Counted from the stretch's first letter, positions 38,159 through 47,792 are shown. The stretch: DNA of 64,000 nucleotides from an uncultured Bacteroides sp. (GCA_959606905.1 CAUHML010000001.1:62001-126000); one strand, 5' to 3'. The notes: generated from the sequence alone by a model not told the origin. Made by a program: numbers and translations.

Positions 38159-40015
38159 TTATTCCCAACCCGGATTCTGAACAAGGCCATATCCTTTATT
38201 GATTTCTACTGAAGGAAAGGCGCTCAAGCACCATCTAGGTTCGAAACCGCTAGTCCACCATACACGCGGATATTTGGTCAATTCATATGGAACAAATTTA
38301 TATTCGCCTGTATCTTTATGTTTATATACATGCAAACCATGTAACTGCTTCTCAAAAACATTATAAAGCTTCCAACGAATCAAATCAAAGAAACGAACTT
38401 CTTCGTAACCGAACTCACAAGCACGTTCACGCAATAAAGCTTCACGAAATTCTTTTTGCCCCAATCCTTTTTTAAGTCCAGGCAAGTTTACACGAGCACG
38501 TACTTTATCAACAGCATCGTATGCTTGCGCATTGGGAGAACCATTATACTCATTCAACGCTTCTGCATAACTAAGATAAATTTCTGCTAAGCGCAGGAAC
38601 GGCCATTGTATAGGACGGTTTTTCCATTCCGTATTCCGATCCAAACCCCATTTACGGCATGCCAGTCCCGTACCCAAACTCAATACATGCGTGCTTCCAC
38701 CTTGTGCCCAGTCTGCTCCCTGTGGATAATTTACAGGATCACTAGCCAATGCTTCTGTCAATGCAGCTGTTCTACCATTGTATTTGTCTCCATCCAAAAT
38801 AAATGTTTCATATAAACGAGGATCACGATTCAAAAATGGATTCTTAGCTTGTTCAGGATTATCCCAACTAAAATCAGTACCATCGCTCATCTGGAACATA
38901 TCAAAGTATTCTTTAGTAGGACAATAACCTCCCCAACGAATAGAATTGCTTAATATCGAATTAGCGTTGGCATTTAATATATTTCTTCTAACAGAAATTA
39001 AAGTTTCTGTTGTCCCACGATCATAATATGCACTAGTATATGCCCCACGAACATCAGATGTACCATTATCACCAACTTCTACTAACTTATAATAACCATT
39101 TTGATTCAATGCAGTGAAAAACTCTTCACAAGCATTAATAGCATCTTTCCAACGTTCTTTATTATATCCACCAAACCAAGTCATCAAACTAGATGAAGCT
39201 TCTCCATCACAGTAGGGAGCATTATCATTGAATAATGGACTGGCTACAAACAGTAAAACACGTGCCTTAAGGGCCATAGCTCCAGCTTTTGTCATGCGAC
39301 CATCCCAGTTTGCCAAATCATTATCTGATATTCTCCATGGAAAATCAGGACAGTTAATAGCATCGTTAAGCAAACCTATGATAAAATCTACCGTAGCTTG
39401 TAAAGTGGCCCTCCCTGGTAGATTCACATCTTCAGGGTCAATAGCGTGATCTACAATAGGCAAAGCACCAAAGTGACGCAACATATGAGAATAATAAATA
39501 GCAACTATCATTTTAGCTTCCGCTTTCAGGCGAGATTTTTCAGTTGCATCCATATCAGGTACACGGTCAACATTTTCATAAAGAAGCCAAGCGTGACGGA
39601 TACCTGTCCACATATGCGAATCAGCATCGTTAAAACGACATTTAGTTCTCTGTCCCGTAGGATATGAACTTTTTCTATCTTCTATAGAAGCATTATAATT
39701 ACCCGGATAATAAACTTTAGCTAATCCAGAATAACCTACGTTATCATAGTTCAAATCTGTCAAACCTTCAAGAGTCCCCAACCACATTTGCGTCCAATAA
39801 CCTGAAGTTTCCATTCCATAAGGAAGATATTGATAACTCTTCCACAAGATACGACGGGCGTATTCTGAAGTGGAAAAAATAGTATCAATCGTTACATCTG
39901 AACTAGGTGGCTTTTGCAAGAACTTGTCTCCGAAAGCCAAGTCTTCGCAGGAAACCCCGACAAACAAAGTACCCATCAAAAGGGTTGTATATAATAATTT
40001 TCTTAATGACCTCAT
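38159..40015 (-). CDS. SusD-family lipoprotein, first pair of PUL 2
   Basis: A 618-residue RagB/SusD protein with a lipobox VGVSC near residue 23. Recognisable blocks are FSTSEYARRILWKSYQYLP, AEAKMIVAIYYSHMLRHFGALPIVD, ALKARVLLFVASPLFNDNAP, FLRLAEIYLSYAEALNEY and LLRERACEFGYEEVRFFDLIRW. It lies 17 nt after the first susC, so the two form a pair. It is clearly different in sequence from the second SusD of this operon, which argues against a recent duplication. Confidence 0.95.
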   Translation of the reverse strand: MRSLRKLLYTTLLMGTLFVGVSCEDLAFGDKFLQKPPSSDVTIDTIFSTSEYARRILWKSYQYLPYGMETSGYWTQMWLGTLEGLTDLNYDNVGYSGLAKVYYPGNYNASIEDRKSSYPTGQRTKCRFNDADSHMWTGIRHAWLLYENVDRVPDMDATEKSRLKAEAKMIVAIYYSHMLRHFGALPIVDHAIDPEDVNLPGRATLQATVDFIIGLLNDAINCPDFPWRISDNDLANWDGRMTKAGAMALKARVLLFVASPLFNDNAPYCDGEASSSLMTWFGGYNKERWKDAINACEEFFTALNQNGYYKLVEVGDNGTSDVRGAYTSAYYDRGTTETLISVRRNILNANANSILSNSIRWGGYCPTKEYFDMFQMSDGTDFSWDNPEQAKNPFLNRDPRLYETFILDGDKYNGRTAALTEALASDPVNYPQGADWAQGGSTHVLSLGTGLACRKWGLDRNTEWKNRPIQWPFLRLAEIYLSYAEALNEYNGSPNAQAYDAVDKVRARVNLPGLKKGLGQKEFREALLRERACEFGYEEVRFFDLIRWKLYNVFEKQLHGLHVYKHKDTGEYKFVPYELTKYPRVWWTSGFEPRWCLSAFPSVEINKGYGLVQNPGWE

Positions 40016-40032
40016 GATTCTACATTATTAAA

Positions 40033-43000
40033 TTAGAAACCAACTTTTAATCCTACATTTACGACTTTGATAAGCGGATAGGCTGTTCCATCCGGATTAG
40101 CTTCCGGATCACTTACTTTCAATTTGTCGAAAGTCAGCAGATTGTAACCTGAAACAAAGAGCCGAAGTGAACCAATGTGCGCCTTCTTCATTAATGAAGA
40201 AGGAAATGAATAACCAAGCTCTATATTTTTCAAACGTACGTAAGATGCATCTCTTAACCACAAATCAGAATCCTGATAATTGTGTGATTTACTCTTAAAG
40301 GAAAGCGCAGGTGCTTTAGCAGAATTTCCTTTCTCTGGTGTCCAGGCATCTTCAATCATGTATTTCATGACAGCTGAATTATTACTTTCACCAAACGGTA
40401 CCCGATACATAGAACTCAAAAGACGAGAAGTTTTGAATGCGGCAGACCAAGTCATACTAAAATCAAATCCTTTCCAAGAGACGCCTAAATTCATACCAGC
40501 TGTATAAAGAGGATATTTCGGATAACCGATATCTCTTACATCTTTTTCATCAATTTTTCCATCTTTATTCAAATCTTTGTATTTTACATCACCAGCTAAA
40601 GGTACATAACCAGAACCTTGGTCAGGAATCCCTCCTTCAATATTTCCTTTCAGATTCTCATAATTGGCAGCTTCTTCTTCTGTAAAATATCCATCAAAAA
40701 CATAGCCAAATTGCTGACCAACAGGTTTTCCTTCAGTTTGCATCCATTCATAGGGGTATGTAATCTCATCGATAAATACAACCTTATTCTTGGCGTAGGA
40801 AAGATTAGCTCCGATGTTATAACGCACCTCATTGATACGATCTTCCCACTTTAGATTGATTTCATAACCCTTATTATCAACTTTACCAATATTTGCAATA
40901 GGCAAGCTAACTGCCAAGTAATCGGGAGTTACAGTTCGTGCCTTTAATATATTTTTACGATGTTCAACAAAATAGTCAAAGTTTAAACTCAATCGATCTT
41001 TGAGAAACTTCATATCAACACCATAGTTTTGCTTAGCCGCTGTTTCCCATGTGACATTAGGATTCCCCTTCTTAGATTCTACCGCTCCGGCAATATTAGT
41101 TGAAGTATTTATACCAAAATTATAACTTCCTGAGCTAATCAAATATTTATCAGGTAAATATAGAAAACGGGAATAATCACTAACACGATCATTTCCTACA
41201 ATACCATAAGAACCACGAATTTTAAAGTAATTAATTACCTTCTTTATTGGCTGAAAGAAATTCTCTTCTGAAATAATCCATCCCAATGATCCAGCAGGGA
41301 AAAGACCAAATCGTTGTCCCTCTGCAAAGTTTTCAGAACCATTATAACCTAAACTTAAATCTAGCAAATATTTAGTTTTATAATCATAAGTTGCACGTCC
41401 TACCAAACCAACATAACTTCTTGGAATACCAATAAATTCTGATGGACTACTACCTTCATAAGGATAATAAGTCATAGATTGATTATACATAGCTAGTGCA
41501 GACACGTGATGATTTCCAAAATCACGCTTATAGTTTACAGCAGCCTCTAAATACCAGTTTCTTGTTTGACCTGTACTTTCAGAATATCCCAGCTTTTGGT
41601 AATCCTGACTCTTTTTATATATCAGCTCATTATTTGTATTATAAATCGCTTCATACTTATTGGCACGCCCTTCCCGACGCTTTGTGATAGTTACACCACT
41701 GTTGTATGCTCCTTTCACATGTACCTTTAACCCTTTAGTTAAAAAATCCAATTTTTGATCTAATTGAAAATCAAAGTTTAATGTGTTTTGAGTACGGTTA
41801 TTATATCCTTTCCCATAATAAGTATTTAATGCATCATAATAATTACCAATAGAAAAAAGATCAGTATCCGATACTACCCATTTACCATCTACAATACCTG
41901 CACCAGCAAAAGGAACAGCGGTATAAATATCCCGAAATAAGTATTTTAACTGCGTGTAAGTACCATTATTGTAATTTGGTTCTTGTTTATCATTAAGATA
42001 ACCTCCTAAATTAATCTGCATAGAGGTTGTCGAGGTTACATTAATATCCATATTAATACGGTAGTTATAACGATTATACTTAAATCCTTTATCATTACCG
42101 TTTTCTTCAAATGTTTTAAAGAGTCCATCTTGAGTAAACACTCCTAATGAAGCAAAATACTTAACTCTTTCCGAACCTCCTGATATATTAAAATTATGTT
42201 GTGTTTGTAAAGCTGATTTCTTAATCAACATATCTGTCCAATCAGTATTTGGATACACAAGAGGATCACTATTGGTACGGAATTTCTCAATTATATCAGA
42301 AGAAAAAGCTAGTTGATCCTCTGAGACACCATCATGTAGTTGAGCATTATTATAAGCATTTGCATAACCATAGCTATCTGCAAATTCCGGTACTCTTGAA
42401 GGCATTTGCCAAGCATAAGTAGTTGAAAAATTTACTTTTGCTTTTCCCGATGTACCACGTTTGGTTGTAACCAGAATAACACCATTTGCACCTCGTACAC
42501 CAAATACGGCAGTAGCAGAAGCATCTTTCAATACTGTTATACTTTCGACTTCATTCGGATCTAATTGAAAGAAGGAACGTTCTACACCGTCCACCAACAT
42601 CAAAGGCTGAGATAAGTCAGTACTTAAAGAACCGACACCACGCACATACAAAGTTGCATCATCGGCACCAGGCTGTCCACTAGATTGCACACTGGCCAAA
42701 CCTGTGACCTTACCGGTCAAAGCATTAGCCATACTTGCAACTGGAGATTTTAATAGTTCTTCATTATTAATAGAAGAAAGAGCACCAGTCACAGTTACTT
42801 TCTTTTGAGAACCGTAAGCGATAATTTGTACCTCCTCAAGTTCCTGAACATTCTCATTCAATTTAATTTTCAGACTTCTTTCTCCTTTATAATGGATTTC
42901 TTTATTTTCATATCCAATATAAGAAACCATAATAGTAGCTCCTACCGGAACTTTCAGCTTAAAATTACCGTCTGTATCGGTAATTACTCCTGCACTCATG

Positions 43001-43215
43001 CCTTTTACTGTAACAGTTGCCCCAATCACAGGACCAAAATTATCAGTAACAGTACCAGTAACTTCAATTACCTTCTTTTGTTGTGCTATATCTTGGCCCG
43101 TCGAAAAGGAAATAGTTTCCATTTCCGTTGAAAAAGCCGCTTGCCCTACAGACAATGTGGCTGCCAATAGCCATATTCTACAAGGTATTTTCATAGAACT
43201 GACTCGTCTTTTCAT
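40033..43215 (-). CDS. SusC-family TonB-dependent transporter, first pair of PUL 2
   Basis: A 1060-residue outer-membrane protein with a signal peptide, no STN domain, a carboxypeptidase-regulatory-like domain at about residues 48-125 (VTGTVTDNFGPVIGATVTVK), a TonB/plug region (VQIIAYGSQKKVTVTGAL; LMLVDGVERSFFQLDPNEVE; VRGANGVILVTTKRG) and a 22-strand barrel. The lack of STN fits control by an HTCS regulator rather than a sigma/anti-sigma pair. A second Met at residue 8 is an alternative start. It is the first gene of the operon susC-susD-susC-susD-lipoprotein-lyase-GH29, and the repeat at 43441-43476 lies upstream. Confidence 0.95.
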   Translation of the reverse strand: MKRRVSSMKIPCRIWLLAATLSVGQAAFSTEMETISFSTGQDIAQQKKVIEVTGTVTDNFGPVIGATVTVKGMSAGVITDTDGNFKLKVPVGATIMVSYIGYENKEIHYKGERSLKIKLNENVQELEEVQIIAYGSQKKVTVTGALSSINNEELLKSPVASMANALTGKVTGLASVQSSGQPGADDATLYVRGVGSLSTDLSQPLMLVDGVERSFFQLDPNEVESITVLKDASATAVFGVRGANGVILVTTKRGTSGKAKVNFSTTYAWQMPSRVPEFADSYGYANAYNNAQLHDGVSEDQLAFSSDIIEKFRTNSDPLVYPNTDWTDMLIKKSALQTQHNFNISGGSERVKYFASLGVFTQDGLFKTFEENGNDKGFKYNRYNYRINMDINVTSTTSMQINLGGYLNDKQEPNYNNGTYTQLKYLFRDIYTAVPFAGAGIVDGKWVVSDTDLFSIGNYYDALNTYYGKGYNNRTQNTLNFDFQLDQKLDFLTKGLKVHVKGAYNSGVTITKRREGRANKYEAIYNTNNELIYKKSQDYQKLGYSESTGQTRNWYLEAAVNYKRDFGNHHVSALAMYNQSMTYYPYEGSSPSEFIGIPRSYVGLVGRATYDYKTKYLLDLSLGYNGSENFAEGQRFGLFPAGSLGWIISEENFFQPIKKVINYFKIRGSYGIVGNDRVSDYSRFLYLPDKYLISSGSYNFGINTSTNIAGAVESKKGNPNVTWETAAKQNYGVDMKFLKDRLSLNFDYFVEHRKNILKARTVTPDYLAVSLPIANIGKVDNKGYEINLKWEDRINEVRYNIGANLSYAKNKVVFIDEITYPYEWMQTEGKPVGQQFGYVFDGYFTEEEAANYENLKGNIEGGIPDQGSGYVPLAGDVKYKDLNKDGKIDEKDVRDIGYPKYPLYTAGMNLGVSWKGFDFSMTWSAAFKTSRLLSSMYRVPFGESNNSAVMKYMIEDAWTPEKGNSAKAPALSFKSKSHNYQDSDLWLRDASYVRLKNIELGYSFPSSLMKKAHIGSLRLFVSGYNLLTFDKLKVSDPEANPDGTAYPLIKVVNVGLKVGF

Positions 43216-43440
43216 ACACTTTTAATTTTTTAGTAGTTAATAATAAATAAAGGTTAATAACAGAATACTTGTCATGTTAAATACTTAGATAGAATCTTAC
43301 TATTTGATGGTAAGCGAATTGTTGAATGTCTTTTCATACGTAATAGATTTTATTGTTGTTTAACTTTTCGCTTCAAAGGACGCGTTTTATTTTAAATTAT
43401 ATCTGCTAGAATTTTCCTTTATAACTGCACAAATTGTATA
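43216..43440. other. Long leader region of the PUL 2 operon
   Basis: An A/T-rich stretch without a credible gene between susC and the tandem repeat at 43441. No exact TAnnTTTG match occurs on the minus strand; the nearest candidate is GTCCTTTG (43374-43381). The stretch 43477-43656 on the other side also shows no gene. Confidence 0.4.
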
Positions 43441-43476
43441 CGGACGATTTATATTATACCCGGACAATTTATATAA
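43441..43476. promoter_or_regulatory. Tandem 20-bp-period repeat, candidate HTCS-1 operator
   Basis: Two copies of a 16-mer, cggacgatttatatta (43441-43456) and cggacaatttatataa (43461-43476), match at 14 of 16 positions and start exactly 20 bp apart, about two helical turns. AraC-type regulators, including HTCS proteins, typically bind such direct repeats. The site is 226 bp upstream of the first susC of PUL 2. Confidence 0.5.
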
Positions 43477-43656
43477 ACCGAACAACATCCGATATAACTA
43501 CCTGATTATAAACACAATTACTAGTAAAAGCACATTTTTCCTCCAACTATAATTTAAGTGTTAAACGTAACCGGATAGACTAAGAAAAAATAAAAGGAAC
43601 ACCTTATTAAAGTTGTGCCCCTAGCTACAAATACTGTAATGTGATGAAGTATTTTC

Positions 43657-44565
43657 CTATGGTTGAAGCATGAAAAGTCGAGAAGTCATTCGCTCTTTTC
43701 CTTCCAATTCAATTCGGTCTTTGTATATTCTAACAATGCCGAATGAATTTTTATCCGGAGTTTCAATCATACCTTCTACAGTATTACATGGAATATGATC
43801 GAAGTATCCAAAAGCTCCCGAATGATGATGGCCGGAAAATATAGCTTTTACGCAATTATAGCGATTAATAACATCTAATATTTCCATATTATTTAATGCA
43901 GTAAATTGACTTCTGGGATATAACGGGTGATGACAGAAAATCAATACGTTTCTATTTTTCTTTTCACTTTTCTTCAAAAGGTTGTCCAGCCACTGCAATT
44001 GCCGGCTGCTTACGCCTCCATTCCACCTAGCGCCTTGAATTTCTTTATTTACTTTAATCTGATTCTGTATTCTCAAAAGTTCCTGCTCTTTTGCTGTTCC
44101 GACAACATTTGAATAAGCTGCTATTTCGTTTGTATTCAGAAATACAAACACCCAGTTCTTTTTCATAAATGAATAGTATTCTGAAGGCATTTTAAGCTTC
44201 TTATATAATACTTTATTATCTGTAATACCTTTATAATCATGATTTCCAGTAGTATGGAATATTTTTTTGTTTAAATGTTTCAGACATATTAATACTGAAT
44301 CTAAATCTTTTTGATCTCTATCAATGATATCACCCAAATTAACTGTAAACTGTACCTTTTGATTATTAAAATAATCAATACTTTCATGTAATTTACCTAA
44401 AGAGTTTCGATAAAATCGAGTTTTTCCAGATTCACAGTCAGCATATTGTGTATCTGCAATCAAACCAAACACGATAAGCGGAGGACTACTTTGAGCAAAA
44501 ATATTATTTAAGGAGAAGAATATACCTACTATAAATACGGCCCATGAAATATTAATATTTTTCAT
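43657..44565 (-). CDS. Secreted metallophosphoesterase (ADPRibase-Mn / CDP-alcohol diphosphatase-like)
   Basis: A 302-residue protein with a signal peptide (ending near IFAQSSP). It has all calcineurin-type metal-binding blocks: GLIADTQYAD (D-x-[HQ]), NLGDIIDRD (G-D), TTGNHDY (G-N-H-D), FCHHPLYP and FSGHHHSGAFGY. The opening ADTQYAD...TRFYRNSLGKL resembles the Mn-dependent ADP-ribose/CDP-alcohol diphosphatase family, suggesting a phosphodiester or diphosphate substrate in the periplasm. It has its own promoter and lies 441 nt upstream of the susC operon on the same strand, so it need not be part of that operon. A role in removing phosphate-linked groups from a glycan is inference. Confidence 0.82.
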   Translation of the reverse strand: MKNINISWAVFIVGIFFSLNNIFAQSSPPLIVFGLIADTQYADCESGKTRFYRNSLGKLHESIDYFNNQKVQFTVNLGDIIDRDQKDLDSVLICLKHLNKKIFHTTGNHDYKGITDNKVLYKKLKMPSEYYSFMKKNWVFVFLNTNEIAAYSNVVGTAKEQELLRIQNQIKVNKEIQGARWNGGVSSRQLQWLDNLLKKSEKKNRNVLIFCHHPLYPRSQFTALNNMEILDVINRYNCVKAIFSGHHHSGAFGYFDHIPCNTVEGMIETPDKNSFGIVRIYKDRIELEGKERMTSRLFMLQP

Positions 44566-44651
44566 TACTTAATTTTATTTGATGTTCATACTTAGTTTAT
44601 CTCATTCAAATGCCTATTAAGTATTTCTCTATCCATTTATTAACCCATAAG

Positions 44652-44683
44652 CAAAGGTAGAAAAAAAGATACTGAAATGCAAA
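44652..44683 (-). promoter_or_regulatory. Promoter of the metallophosphoesterase gene
   Basis: On the minus strand a -33 TTTG (44680-44683) and a -7 TACCTTTG (44652-44659) are spaced by 20 nt, a full consensus match. The predicted leader is about 80 nt. Confidence 0.7.
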
Positions 44684-44794
44684 GAAAGAATTGAATATCA
44701 TTTCATATACTAAATTTAATCAAATATAGAAATCTTGAATGTGCTGATTAATTCATCAAACTCTTCTTCTTAATATCGAAGATTAATAAAAGAA

Positions 44795-44826
44795 TTTGCT
44801 TTAAAATTTAATATCTCTTATCTTTG
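44795..44826 (+). promoter_or_regulatory. Promoter of the divergent GH29 gene
   Basis: A -33 TTTG (44795-44798) and a -7 TATCTTTG (44819-44826) are spaced by 20 nt, a full consensus match. The predicted start near 44833 shows that translation must begin downstream, at the ATG at 44869. With 44652-44683 it fills the divergent region 44566-44868; nothing else is seen there. Confidence 0.75.
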
Positions 44827-44868
44827 CTATATCATAACACAAGTATGTATATACTAAATCATTATACA

Positions 44869-46227
44869 ATGAAAACATTCATTCAATGCATAATCTTTGC
44901 TATTCTGACATTTACCAGTCCTTTTCTCGATGCCCAAGAGAAAATAATTGTATGTCCGAATGAATTACAACAAGAATGGGCAAATGCCGAAATAGGAGTT
45001 ATCATTCACTTTGATATGCCGGTATTCCACCCCGACTATAATTGGCGACAATTTGGTACCCATCCTTCACCATCTACATTTAATCCTTCTTCCCTTGATA
45101 CCGATCAATGGATACACACAGCCAAAAGCCTTGGAGCCAAATATGCAGTGTTAGTAGCCAAACATTGCAGCGGTTTTTCATTATGGCCAACAACGGCTCA
45201 TGAATACAGTATAAAAAATTCACCTTACAAAAATGGAAAGGGAGACATTGTAGCCGAATTTGTCGCTTCTTGCCGAAAATACGGAATTAAACCAGGAATC
45301 TATGCCAGTACTACCGCTAATGGTTTTCTACATGTCGACAACCCTGGACTTGTCAAGAAAGGAAGTCCTGTCACCCAAGAAGAATATAACAAAATAGTAG
45401 AGACACAATTGACCGAACTTTGGAGTAATTACGGAAAACTGTTTGAAATATGGTTTGATGGCGGCGTACTCTCTCAGCAAAATGGAGGAGCTGATATATT
45501 GACACTTATTCAACGTTTACAGCCCAATTCCATTGCATTTCAAGGCCCTTATGGATATCCGAATTTAATCCGCTGGGTAGGCAATGAAGAAGGTAACTCT
45601 CCTTATCCCTGTTGGGCAACAGCCGATGCAACAACTTCCGCCGATGGCGTACAGAAGATAAAAGGCTTATACGGTAATCCACACGGAAACTACTGGTGTC
45701 CCGGAGAAGCTGATTTCACACTACGCCGTAATGACTCATTCCAAGGTGGTTGGTTTTGGCGCGCTAATGAAGATCATCTGATATTTTCTACTGATGAGCT
45801 TTTACTTAAATATGAAACCAGTGTAGGACGTAATACCAATATGCTGCTTGGTTTAGTAATAGATAAGAACGGCTTGGTTCCTGATGCTGATGTAAAAAGA
45901 GCGAAAGAATTCGGTGACATTATACGAAAAACATTTTCAAAACCTATCCGAAAAATATCAGGCAAAGGATACGAACTATCTATCCGGTTAAACAAAGAGA
46001 CCAATATAAGCCGTATCGTATTGTCAGAAGATATAGCATTTGGAGAAAGAGTTCTGAAATATAAACTAAAAGGTCTGTGTAATGGAAAATGGATACAACT
46101 TTCTGAAGGAAGTTGTATCGGTCATAAACGGATCGAACATTTTCCAACTCACTCCTTATCTGTTGTAAAGTTGGAAATAGAAGAAGCTAAAGATAATCCA
46201 GTCATAAAGTCTTTCGCAATATATTAA
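44869..46227 (+). CDS. Divergent GH29 (alpha-L-fucosidase-like) protein, secreted
   Basis: A 452-residue protein from the ATG at 44869, which begins a good signal peptide (MKTFIQCIIFAILTFTSPFLDAQ); the in-frame TTG at 44824 lies inside the -7 box and is excluded. The GH29 fold is evident (WIHTAKSLGAKYAVLVAKH; GIKPGIYAS; nucleophile Asp in FEIWFDGGV near residue 197), with a C-terminal beta domain. However, the usual FIHWG motif is IHFDMPVF here, and the conserved KHHDGF is KHCSGF, so two substrate-contacting residues are changed. The sugar specificity may differ from plain alpha-L-fucose. The gene stands alone with a housekeeping promoter and a strong terminator and converges on the GH109-like gene. 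Confidence 0.82.
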   Translation: MKTFIQCIIFAILTFTSPFLDAQEKIIVCPNELQQEWANAEIGVIIHFDMPVFHPDYNWRQFGTHPSPSTFNPSSLDTDQWIHTAKSLGAKYAVLVAKHCSGFSLWPTTAHEYSIKNSPYKNGKGDIVAEFVASCRKYGIKPGIYASTTANGFLHVDNPGLVKKGSPVTQEEYNKIVETQLTELWSNYGKLFEIWFDGGVLSQQNGGADILTLIQRLQPNSIAFQGPYGYPNLIRWVGNEEGNSPYPCWATADATTSADGVQKIKGLYGNPHGNYWCPGEADFTLRRNDSFQGGWFWRANEDHLIFSTDELLLKYETSVGRNTNMLLGLVIDKNGLVPDADVKRAKEFGDIIRKTFSKPIRKISGKGYELSIRLNKETNISRIVLSEDIAFGERVLKYKLKGLCNGKWIQLSEGSCIGHKRIEHFPTHSLSVVKLEIEEAKDNPVIKSFAIY

Positions 46228-46229
46228 CA

Positions 46230-46282
46230 CTAAAAAGAAAAGGAGAAACTTATTGTTGTCAAGTTTCTCCTTTTCTTTTTAG
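46230..46282. terminator. Bidirectional terminator with 22-bp stem
   Basis: A perfect 22-bp inverted repeat (46230-46251 against 46261-46282) with a 9-nt loop starts 3 nt after the GH29-like stop. A/T-rich outer arms suit termination of both this gene and the convergent GH109-like gene. Confidence 0.9.
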
Positions 46283-46358
46283 ATATTTCCTTTAAAGATA
46301 TCCGGTAAACCAAAATAATTTCTGGTTATAGTACCTAAATATATAATCCTTTTTCTAT

Positions 46359-47792
46359 TTATTTCTCAAATGTCAATCCTTTCAACTTATTCCATGCTCC
46401 CCGGGTAAAATCCGGTATTTCTACCGGAGCTCCGTAATTATTAACCGACATTTCTGTTAAAGGTACCAGGCATGACCATTCAGCGGCATCGTATACATCT
46501 TGATCCAGTGGTAGTCCATTCCGTAAACAATATACCAAGCGGTAATCCATGATATAATCCATTCCACCATGGGAGATTTTTCCAAGCTTTTGTGCCTCTT
46601 TTCCAGCTTCGTAATAAAACGGATGTTCATAAACAGCCATAATAGAATCCATTTGAGCAGATGCCAAAGCCGTGTGCGAATTTGGATCCAAAGCAATTTG
46701 CTCCTGAGGATATTTTTGTGCAAACCCCTTCGTTCCACTAATCAAATGGATACGACTGTAAGGACGCGGACTGGTTATATCATGTTGAATCATAATAGTT
46801 TTCCCTTTTTCTGTCTTGATAATCGAAGTATTCATATCACCTAATTTATAAGGTTGATCCGATTGGGGAGAATCTTCACCATAATGTTCTTTAGCGTAAT
46901 CTGTAAGTCCGAACTGTCCGGAAGAAACCGATACAAGATAATTCATTTTATCTCCCCGGTGTATATTTAAAACTTGGCATACAGGACCTAATCCATGAGT
47001 CGGATAAGGATTTCCACTATGTTCTATATTATAAGCCATACGCCATTTCCTCCAATATTCTACTAAACCATTCTCTTCTTTTTTCGCTTTACTGACTCCG
47101 GATTGATGTGTACCTTTCGCAGAAAGCTTTTCATTGATATTCATATCCCGAAGATTGTGAATATATGCTCCTTCTACATGAACAATCTCCCCAAACAAAC
47201 CCTTTTGAGCCATATTCAAAGTAGCCATTTCGAAACGGTCATAACAACAGTTTTCGAGCATCATACAATGCCTGCGAGTTTTTTCAGCCGTGTTGACTAA
47301 CTCCCAACATTGTTCCAAAGTAACCGCGGCAGGTACTTCAATAGCCGTATGCTTACCATGCTCCATTGCATAAACTGCAATTGGAGTATGATTCAGCCAA
47401 TCAGTACATATATAAATAAGGTCGATATCTTGACGCTCACATATTTCCTTATATCCATTCTTACTCGAATATTCCTGTGCTGCCGGAAACTTTGCATGTA
47501 CCAATAATGCACGTGCTTTATCTAAATTCTCAGACTCCAAATCACACAATGCCTTAATTTCTACACCGGGAATAGACAAAAAACGATGTACGGCAGCAAG
47601 TCCTCGGGAACCAATACCGATAAACCCTACTCGCACAGTAGAAATAGGTTCACAACGCAGTTTTAATACATCTGACTGTCCTGCCGGACGTGGAGGAGTC
47701 TTTACTCTAATAACCTTCTGCCGGGCATTGCAATCAAATGAAACCAATAATAAAAAAGAAAATAAATAAGGTAACAAATGTCTCATGTTCAT
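46359..47792 (-). CDS. GH109-like Gfo/Idh/MocA protein, exported
   Basis: A 477-residue protein with a signal peptide (ending near SFDCNARQ). The N-terminal Rossmann domain has the NAD-binding stretch VGFIGIGSRGLAAVHRF near residue 55, and the Gfo/Idh/MocA signature continues with HTAIEVPAAVTLEQCWELV. The second domain contains GNPYPTHGLGPVCQVLNI near residue 265, which is characteristic of GH109, the NAD-dependent glycosidases that include alpha-N-acetylgalactosaminidases. Export with bound NAD is unusual but typical for GH109. The substrate is not certain; an oxidoreductase role is the alternative. It is divergent from HTCS-2 and shares a candidate operator with the PUL 3 susC. Confidence 0.82.
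   Translation of the reverse strand: MNMRHLLPYLFSFLLLVSFDCNARQKVIRVKTPPRPAGQSDVLKLRCEPISTVRVGFIGIGSRGLAAVHRFLSIPGVEIKALCDLESENLDKARALLVHAKFPAAQEYSSKNGYKEICERQDIDLIYICTDWLNHTPIAVYAMEHGKHTAIEVPAAVTLEQCWELVNTAEKTRRHCMMLENCCYDRFEMATLNMAQKGLFGEIVHVEGAYIHNLRDMNINEKLSAKGTHQSGVSKAKKEENGLVEYWRKWRMAYNIEHSGNPYPTHGLGPVCQVLNIHRGDKMNYLVSVSSGQFGLTDYAKEHYGEDSPQSDQPYKLGDMNTSIIKTEKGKTIMIQHDITSPRPYSRIHLISGTKGFAQKYPQEQIALDPNSHTALASAQMDSIMAVYEHPFYYEAGKEAQKLGKISHGGMDYIMDYRLVYCLRNGLPLDQDVYDAAEWSCLVPLTEMSVNNYGAPVEIPDFTRGAWNKLKGLTFEK

Noticed and set aside
44702..44740. A partial match to the HTCS-2 element (aatcaaatatag) upstream of the divergent GH29 gene
   Set aside because: It is short, lacks the second half-site at 21 bp, is in the opposite orientation to the gene, and the gene already has a full consensus promoter.
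44824..44868. Translation start of the divergent GH29 gene at the TTG at 44824
   Set aside because: It lies inside the -7 box of a consensus promoter; the ATG at 44869 starts a proper signal peptide.
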